This document shows, piece by piece, positions 56,671 to 64,000 of a DNA stretch of 64,000 bases. A model generated the notes under the pieces. It was given only the letters and a program-made list of their open reading frames with translations, searched no databases and was not told the origin of the DNA. The DNA comes from Gaeumannomyces sp. JS-464 (taxonomy: Eukaryota > Ascomycota > Sordariomycetes > Magnaporthales > Magnaporthaceae). The stretch is taken from positions 2,593,001 to 2,657,000 of the forward strand of contig NGZR01000006.1 of NCBI GenBank assembly GCA_002197995.1. The letters run 5' to 3'. Position numbers and translations under genes: made by a program. Position 1 is the stretch's first letter. Every line of letters begins with the position of its first letter.

Positions 56671-59600
56671 CCACGGTGGGAATTAACACGTATTAGCCGG
56701 TTCGCCGCCGTTTTTAAACTTAACGAACGGTACTTTATATTATACGTTATTAGGACGCTCGGTTAGGGAAAGTGCGAAACCGAGGAATGCAAAGTGCATA
56801 TAGCATATAAAGCGGAAGCTTAGCATTAAAGGATTATTAAAACGTACGTCCCGTTTAACCTGGATCGAAAAACGAACGTACGACATTTATTCCTTTTACT
56901 AAAAAACTAAACGAATTACCCGAGTAAAAAGCACGAAATAAAAGCAAAATATTAATAAAAACCCTCGCAATAGCAAAATCGAGTTAACTATACGACTTAT
57001 TAATATTTCGGATAAAATGTTAAAAAAAAAGGTTAAAATAATAGTTAATTACGAAGTATAAAGCAATTATATATCGCCGTAAACGGTTAAACGGTGCAAA
57101 ATCCCTATAAGCGGAAAAACCAACCGTATTAATTAAAACGGTCGAAAAAATACCCGTCGCTTATAATAAAAAATAGATCGACCGGGAAACATAACTAGTA
57201 ATATTACGCACCCAAAGCGGGGAAAACGTTATTATTATACTAAATAAGCTAGATATAAAATAGGAAACGTTATTTTCGAAATCTTTTAACTTAGGAAAAA
57301 TAACCCGCGGATAAATTAAACCACCGGCTAAATCCAATAGGAAAAGCCACGAATAATTAAAACGGTTCGCTAATTATAAACCCTAAACCGTAAGCATAAA
57401 AAGCAACGAAAGGAAATTATAACGGTAATAAAACTTAGCAATCCACCTTTGCATTTAGCATTAACGAATACACGATTATCCCAAATGGAAAGCGATTAAA
57501 AAAACCAAATTAACATTAAAAAACGACTCGCGAATGTTCCAAAAAAATACCACAAATATAAAAAATTGTTTCGGAAAAACCTAAAAACGGTGCTTTCCGA
57601 ATATAAACCGTTCGATTTTAAAATTAAACTTAAGCTAAACACGCAGTTTAAATATTAAAAGCTATACTAGTTTAGCTTTTAGCAATAAAAGGTGTTAAAA
57701 AAACAGCTGGAAAAAGATTTATAAAAAGGATATATTAAACATTTCGATTTTCTAATAGGATACGGGATTTTATTAAAAATGAAAAAAACGGAACGGAACG
57801 AATATGCATCGATTACCGACCGTTAAATAAAACTACGATTAAAAATCGGTATTTTTTTCTTTTTATCGACGAATTACGAAATAAGCTCGGCAAAGCCCGG
57901 TATTTTACGGCTTTAAACCTACGGAAAGCTTATAGCTTAATACGGATTAAAAAAGGCCAAAATAGCTAACAGTTTTTAAAATACGGCTAAATTGCTACGA
58001 GTTTTTAATAATAACTTTTAGCTTTACTAACGCATTAATTACGTTTTAAAAAATAATTAACCATATATTGCGAAAATACTTTAACGTATTAGTTTTTACA
58101 TATTTAAACGATATTTTAATTTTTTCGAAAACGATAAAAAAGTATAAGCAAAACGTATATTAGGTATTGCAAAAATTGCTTAATATAAAACTTTTTATTA
58201 AGTTAAAAAAGTGTAAATGGCATATATAAAAGGTCGCTTTTTTAAAATTTGTAATTACACCCGGATAAATGTGCATGGACTTTAAAAAAGTGGAAAAAGT
58301 TAAAAAGTGGCTTATATTTAAAAACGTTACGGAAATACGGGGGTTTTTAAGGTTTTTAAACTTTTATAAACGGTTTATCCGTAATTATAGCAAAATCGCT
58401 ATACCATTTACAAATTTTACTAAAAACAACTATTAATTTTATTAAAAAAAGCAAAAACAAATGGCTTTTAAGCAATTACGAGATGTAATAATTAGCGAAT
58501 TAATATTAGCATTTTTAAACCCAAAAAAACCTTTTAAAGTTAAAACTAACGCGTTGGATTACGCGATCGGCGGCTAACTCGAACAGCGAAACGATTAAAA
58601 ACGGTTGCACTTTTGCGCGTTTTTTTTCGCAAAAGCTAAATGGATTTAAATTAAACAAATTTACGATAAAAAACTTTTAGTAATAATTTAAACATTTAAA
58701 AAGTAGCGGTTACATTTTTATAAAACAAAGCATTAAGTTATAATATATACGAACTATAAAAACTTAACACATTTTACTATAAGCAAAAACCTTTATAAGC
58801 GATAAATGCGTTAAAGCAAGTTTTTACAAAACTACGACATCCGGATTAAATATTGAAAAAGGTTAAAAAACGGCTAAACGAATGCTTTAAGCCGACGACC
58901 GGATTACCAGGTCGCAATACTTAAAAAAACACGAGTAATTTTAGCAAAAGGACTAAACGGATTTTTAATCCCGGCATAAAAGACATTCGTTAAAACGGTT
59001 CGATAAGGAAAAGTTTAAACTTTAAAAAAAATCTAACAGGTTTATAGCCAGTTAATACACGGCTATTAAAGCGTAATTAAAACATGGAAACGGTTATAAT
59101 AATATCATAAGTTCGTAAAAACTTAAGCCGAAATACAAAACGCAATTAAAAATTGCAAGGATTGCGTAAAAAACAAAGCTAATAGGCATAAACCTTACGG
59201 GCTTTTACAGCTTTTGCTAATACCAAAAGGATTTTAGCGAAAAGTTATTTTAAACTTTATCGTTAAACTTTCCCAAGTTAAAAAACCCATAACCGGGTTA
59301 AGTACGATAATATATTGGTAATAATGGATAGGCTTACCAAATACGCCTTATTTTTACCATATAAAAAAAGCAGCGACGTTATAAAGCTGGCGTACGGTTT
59401 TATTAAGCACGTAATAACGAAACACGGCACGCCGAACCGTTTAATTACAGATAAAAATAAGCTATTTATAAGCAAGTTTTAAAAAGGGCTTACGAATAAG
59501 CTAAAAGCGGAACACTCCTTATTAAATAGTTTACCACCCCAAATAAACGGATAAACAAAGCGGACGAATTAAACTATAAAGTAATATTTACGTTACTACG

Positions 59601-60345
59601 TTAATTATAAATAAAATAACTAGGTATAATTATTCCCTATAGCTTAGTTCGTTTATAACAGCTTAGTTTACGAAAGTATAAGAATTATACCGTTTTATGG
59701 AATTACGGGTTTACGCTTACGGCGTATAAAGAACTTAAAGCAAAAAACTATGCTATATAGCGGAAATATAAATAACGAAGTTTATTAAACTGCATAAACA
59801 CTTTTAAACAAAGCTAAAAAAGTTACGGCACTGTATAGCTATTTAAACAAACAAAAAAAGGATTAAAAAACCGACTTATAAAAAAGGGATAGCGTTTATC
59901 TTTTTCGACGCAATATTAAAACAAAACTACTAAGCGATAAGCTAAACTATAAAAAATTAGGACCGTTTAAAGTATTAAAAAAGGGTTCGAAAGTAAATTA
60001 CAAATTCCAATTACCGCTAATTATAAAATCCCACCCGGTTTTTTATATTTCCCTATTTAAACCAGCGTTACCTGGCTTTAAAAGCAACGAGTTAGTAAAA
60101 ATCGACCTAAAATAAAAGTATAAAATCGAAAAAATCCTAAATTATAAGCTAAACCACAGGCTTAAAAAGTACTTAATTAAATAAAAAGGGTACGGCTACG
60201 AAAAAAACACGTGGGAAAAAAGAATTAACCTTATAAACTGCTAAAAAGCCTTAGCGAAATACCGGTAAAAGCGCTTACAAAAAGGTTAGTAAAAGGAAAA
60301 AGTTTTTAAAAAAAAAGTTTAATATCGTTAAACTTTTCCTTAAAC

Positions 60346-60415
60346 GGTCGTGCTAGGATTTAAACCCGAAACCTCGGTAAAAAAACCAAAGCTATACTTA
60401 ATGCGCCATAAAACC
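60346..60415 (-). tRNA. Mutated tRNA-like sequence in the 3' part of gypsy 2
   Basis: On the minus strand the 3' half reads CGGGTTTAAATCC (T-arm, normally GGTTCGAATCC) and ends TAGCACGACC; the 5' side reads GGTTTTATGGCGCATTAAG, like an acceptor and D-arm. Between them CTTTGG and CCGAGG can pair around a T-only loop (anticodon loop, one base too long). Differences from a normal tRNA are mostly C-to-T/G-to-A, as in the surrounding DNA. Pairing is imperfect, so this is a relic, not a working gene; the amino acid cannot be assigned. Gypsy 1 has no counterpart. Confidence 0.4.
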
Positions 60416-61126
60416 TAAAAAAGTTGTTAAAGAAATTACGATTTACCACGGTTAAAAAAGGCAAACAGGTTTAAATTAAAATTAACCCCGAACGCTTGCC
60501 AGTCGGGGAAAACGGCAGGAGCCCCGAGTGGTTTAAATTACGAAACGGCTTAGCAAGTCTTTCGGTCGGCCTCCTCCCGCTTAATACGCTTTAACTTTTT
60601 CACAGCGTTAATACTACGACGAATTGCACGCATTTTCTTTTTAAACCACATTTTTTTTTTGTTTTCGCAAGCGTTTTAACTTATTATTTAAAGCACGGCG
60701 TTCGTTATTTAAAACGCGACGTTCCTTTTCCACCGTTTTAACTTCCGCTTTTATTTGCTAGTATTGCAAGCTGATAAAACGGAGCTATTTAAAGGAAAAG
60801 CTTAAAATGTTACAACCTAAGCGGTTCCGATTAAAGCATTTCACGCACCGCGACGAGTTTTAAAAAAAGGCCTCGCACTTTTCACGCTTTAAAACCTCGT
60901 AAAAAAAGAATAAAAAGGCATTTTAATAAAAGAAAAAACGATTTAAACAAGTAAATCCTTACGTTAAAAGGTTTTTTTCGCAATAGGACGTTTTCGCATT
61001 TGATTAAACATTTTGTTAAAATAAAAAGGGGATAGGAAATGGTAAAAAAAGAAAGTACTTACTATTAATAAAAGGCGGGGCGATAAAATATGGTTAAAAA
61101 AACTCGGCTTAAAAGGGGAAACCTAA

Positions 61127-61607
61127 TGTTACGATTAGCATGCAAGCTTTAAAACAATAGGACGGAAAAGGCTTTAAATGGTGCTTTTGCCCCGCATTAG
61201 GACACGTGGAACCACGTAACTTAAATGTGATTTATAAATTTATAATAGCTAAAAAACAAAGCGACAAATTTAAAAAGGATTCGTAAATTTGTAATAGTTA
61301 AAAAATAAAGCGATAAATTTAAAAAAGGATTTGCGAATTTGTAGTAAGCTAAAAACAAAGCTATAAATTTAAAAACTATTAAAGAAAAAGCAGCGTGTAT
61401 ATAAAGGATAAATTCCTATTATTTTAAATAGTTTTAATTAAAACTTCGGCATTAGTTAACCTAAGTTAACTCCTAAGCATCCCTTGGGGTAAGCAATTGG
61501 ATTATCCTTTTAAGTTACTGTTTTTTTTAAAGTACTAAACAAGCAAAACTGTTCTTTTTACCTCCCCCAAAATGCTTTACTTTAAAAGCAAACCTTTAAT
61601 TATAACA
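61127..61607 (+). repeat. 3' LTR of gypsy 2
   Basis: 481 bp, same length as the 5' LTR; differences are mainly transitions. Followed by GTTTG. Confidence 0.9.
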
Positions 61608-61612
61608 GTTTG

Positions 61613-64000
61613 CTTTTAAATTCGTTCGCTTTGTTTAGCCGTTTGTTTAAAGGTAATAAGTTATCGATAAGAAGTATTCCGCTTTTAGCTTGTTCGTAAG
61701 CCCTTTTTAACACTTGCTTATAAACAGCTTATTTTTATCCGTAATTAAACGGTTCGGCGTGCCGTGTTCCGCTATTACGTGCTTAATAAAAACGTACGCT
61801 AACTTCGTAGCATCGCTGCTTTCCTTATATGGTAAAAATAAAGCGTATTTGGTAAACTTATCCACTATTACTAATACATTATCGTACTTAACTCCAATTA
61901 TAAGTTTTTTGGATTAAAAAAGCTTAATAACGAAATCCAAAGTGATTTTTTGCCAAAGTCTTTTTAGCATTAGCAAAGGTTGCAAAAGCCCGTAAGGTTT
62001 ATACCTATTGGCTTTGTTTTTTACGCAGTTTTCGCAATTTTTAATTGCGTTTTATATTTCAGCTTAAATTTTTGCGAACTTATAGTGTTATCGTAACCGT
62101 TTCCACGTTTTAATTACGCTTTAATAGCCGTATACCGGCTGGTTATAAACTTGTTAAATTCTTTTTAAAGTTTAAACTTTTCCCCATTAAACCGTTTTAG
62201 CGAATGTCCTTTTTGCAAAAACTAAAAATCCGTTTAGCCCTTTCGTTAAAATATTTATATTTTTTTAAATATTACAACTTAATAGTTCGGTTTTCGGCTT
62301 AAAGCATCCGCCTAGCCGTTTTTTAACCCTTTTCGGTATTTAATTCGAATGTCGTAGTTTTATAAAAGCTCGCTTTAACGCATTTAACGCTTATTTAGGT
62401 TTTTACTTATAGTAAAGTGTGTTAAATTCTTATAATTTATATATATTATAATTTAATGCTTCGCTTTATAAAAGTATGGTTTTCACTTTTCAAATGCTTA
62501 AACAATTGCTAAAAGTTTTTTATCGTAAATTTAGTAATTTAATTTAAATTCGTTTAACTTTTGCGAAAAAAACGCGCAAAAATACAGCCGTTCCTAATCG
62601 TTTCGCTATTTAAGTTAAGTACCAATCGCGTAATTTAACGCGTTAATTTCCATTTCGAAAGGGTTTTCCGGGTTTAAAAATGCTAATATTAACTCGCTAA
62701 TTGCTGCGTTTTATAATTGCTTAAAAGCCGTTTATTTTTGCTTTCCCTAATAAAATTAATGGTTATTTTTAGTAAAATTCGTAAACAGTATGGCGATTTT
62801 GCTATAACTACGGATAAACCGTTTATAAAAATTTAAAAATCCTAAAAACCCTTGTACTTTTATAACATTTTTAAATATAAACCACTTTTTAACTTTTTTC
62901 ACTTTTTTAGGATTTATGCATACCTGTCCAGGAATAACCATAAATCTTAAAAAAGCGACCTTTTATATATACCATTTACATTTTTCTAGCTTAACGAAAA
63001 GTTTTGCATTAAACAGTTTTTGCAATATTTAATATACGTTTTACTTATGCTTTTCCATTATTTTCGAAAAAATTAGGATATTATCCAGGTATATAAAAAC
63101 CGATACGTTAAGGTATTTTCGCAACATATGGTTAATTATCTTTTAAAACGTGGCTAATGCATTAGTAAAACTAAAAGTTATTATTAAAAACTCGTAGCAA
63201 CTAAGCCGTATTTTAAAAGCTGTTAGCCATTTTTAGCCATTTTTAACTCGTATTAAACTATAAGCTTTCCGTAAGTTTAAAACCGTAAAATACCGGGTTT
63301 TACCGAGCTTATTTCGCAATTCGTTAATAAAAAGCAAAGGATACTGATTTTTAATCGTAGCCTCGTTTAACAGCCGGTAATCGACGCATATTCGCTCCGT
63401 CCCGTTTTTTTTTTCTTTTATAAAATCCCGTATTTTATTGGAAAATCGAAAAGTTTAATATGTTTTTTTTATAAATCTTTTTCCAATTTTTTTTTAACAC
63501 CTTTTATTATTAAGGGTTAAGCTAGTACAACTTTTGGTATTTAAGCTGCGTATTTAATTTAAGTTTAATTTTAAAATCGAACGGTTTATATTCGGAAAGC
63601 ACCGTTTTTAGGTTTTTCCGAAACAACTTTTCGTATTTGTAATATTCCTCCGGAACATTTGCAAGCCGTTTTTTAATATTGGTTTGGTTTTTTTAATCGC
63701 TTTTTATTTGGGATAGTCGTATATTCGTCGATATTAAATGCAAAGGTAAATTGCTAAATTTTATTACCGTCGTAATTTCCTTGTTTTGCTTTTTATGCTT
63801 ACGGTTTAAAGTTTAAAGCTGGTAAACCGTTTTAATTACTTATGGCTTTTTTTATTAAACTTAACCGGTAGTTTAATTTATCCGTAAGTTGTTTTTCCTA
63901 AGCTAAGGAATTTCGAAAATGACATTTCCTTTTTTTATATCCAATTCGTTTAATATAATAGTAACGTTTTCCCCGCTCCGAATGCGTAATATTACTAGCT
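61613..64000 (-). mobile_element. Gypsy 3: inverted pol fragment, continues beyond the window
   Basis: The minus-strand read of 61690-61920 matches the integrase of gypsy 1 and 2; RNase H lies near 62230-62760 and reverse transcriptase at 62800-63480 (an integral piece with VCINPKKVKKVKKWF and FLGFLNFYKRFIRSY at 62756-62941 is open). It stops abruptly at the GTTTG target site of gypsy 2, just after the integrase GQTER-like motif. It is the oldest layer, into which the others were inserted. Confidence 0.75.

Larger units (their letters stand above)
44906..61607 (+). mobile_element. Gypsy 2: full-length chromovirus carrying two nested elements
   Basis: 5' LTR 44906-45386 and 3' LTR 61127-61607 are both 481 bp, TGTTACG..ATAACA, and the element is flanked by identical GTTTG (44901-44905 and 61608-61612), a 5-bp target duplication. 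Gag runs 45470-46200 and 48065-49160 with a CCHC knuckle (CFKCG..GHFKANC) at 48217-48262. Pol follows from 56683: reverse transcriptase with YLND near 58100, RNase H near 58560-58860, integrase 59270-59560 and chromodomain near 60150-60235. Removing the pogo element and the LINE leaves about 7.3 kb, a normal size. Every frame is broken by RIP-type stops; the copy is dead. Confidence 0.9.

Noticed and set aside
44906..61607. Gypsy 2 as one 16.7-kb giant element
   Set aside because: Two exact target duplications show that 9.4 kb belongs to an inserted pogo element and a LINE.

Overview
The window is nuclear DNA of a filamentous ascomycete, most likely a Sordariomycete close to Sordariales/Chaetomiaceae. 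The support is GC-rich genes with short GT-AG introns and CTAAC/CTGAC branch sites, a Sho1 osmosensor, a DASH-complex Spc19, Zn2Cys6 regulators, and a right-hand AT-rich block of transposons shredded by C-to-T/G-to-A change of the RIP (repeat-induced point mutation) kind. The organism assignment is inference; no rRNA or species marker is present.

Layout. Positions 1-36,050 are a GC-rich gene compartment: a coiled-coil protein, Spc19, a small N-acetylglutamate-synthase-like protein, a secreted Kex2-type repeat protein, a sulfatase, a transcription factor with two tandem Zn2Cys6 clusters, Sho1, a 5.4-kb gene-poor gap, a secreted-type isochorismatase-fold hydrolase, a GMC oxidoreductase, a divergent pair (HeLo-like protein and NB-ARC/TPR NLR), two broken genes (epoxide hydrolase, MFS transporter), an ankyrin protein, a second secreted repeat protein and a truncated 2EXR-domain gene. 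Positions 36,075-64,000 are nested transposon relics: a pogo/Fot1 transposase fragment; a Mutator-like element cut by a chromovirus (gypsy 1); a second chromovirus (gypsy 2, 44,906-61,607) with matching 481-bp LTRs and a 5-bp target duplication, itself carrying a complete pogo/Fot1 element and a 7.5-kb LINE; and an inverted third gypsy copy running off the window.

The most exciting locus is 23,672-27,152. A HeLo-like (PF17111-type) protein ends in a short Gly/Asn/Gln motif, and the divergently transcribed NLR next to it begins with nearly the same motif. The NLR copy fits N-x-G-x-Q-x-G-x-N exactly, the pseudo-palindromic RHIM-like PP amyloid motif known from the Chaetomium globosum HELLP/PNT1 pair. 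This predicts an amyloid-templated cell-death (heterokaryon incompatibility or immunity-like) switch. The NLR also carries near-identical 126-bp TPR units, a hallmark of fast-evolving fungal NLR recognition domains.

Caveat: at least ten otherwise good genes, including the conserved Sho1, need one or two missing bases restored, nearly always in short G/C runs. This looks like consensus error in the assembly more than true decay, so frameshifted genes are described as genes with suspected sequence errors except where whole segments are missing.
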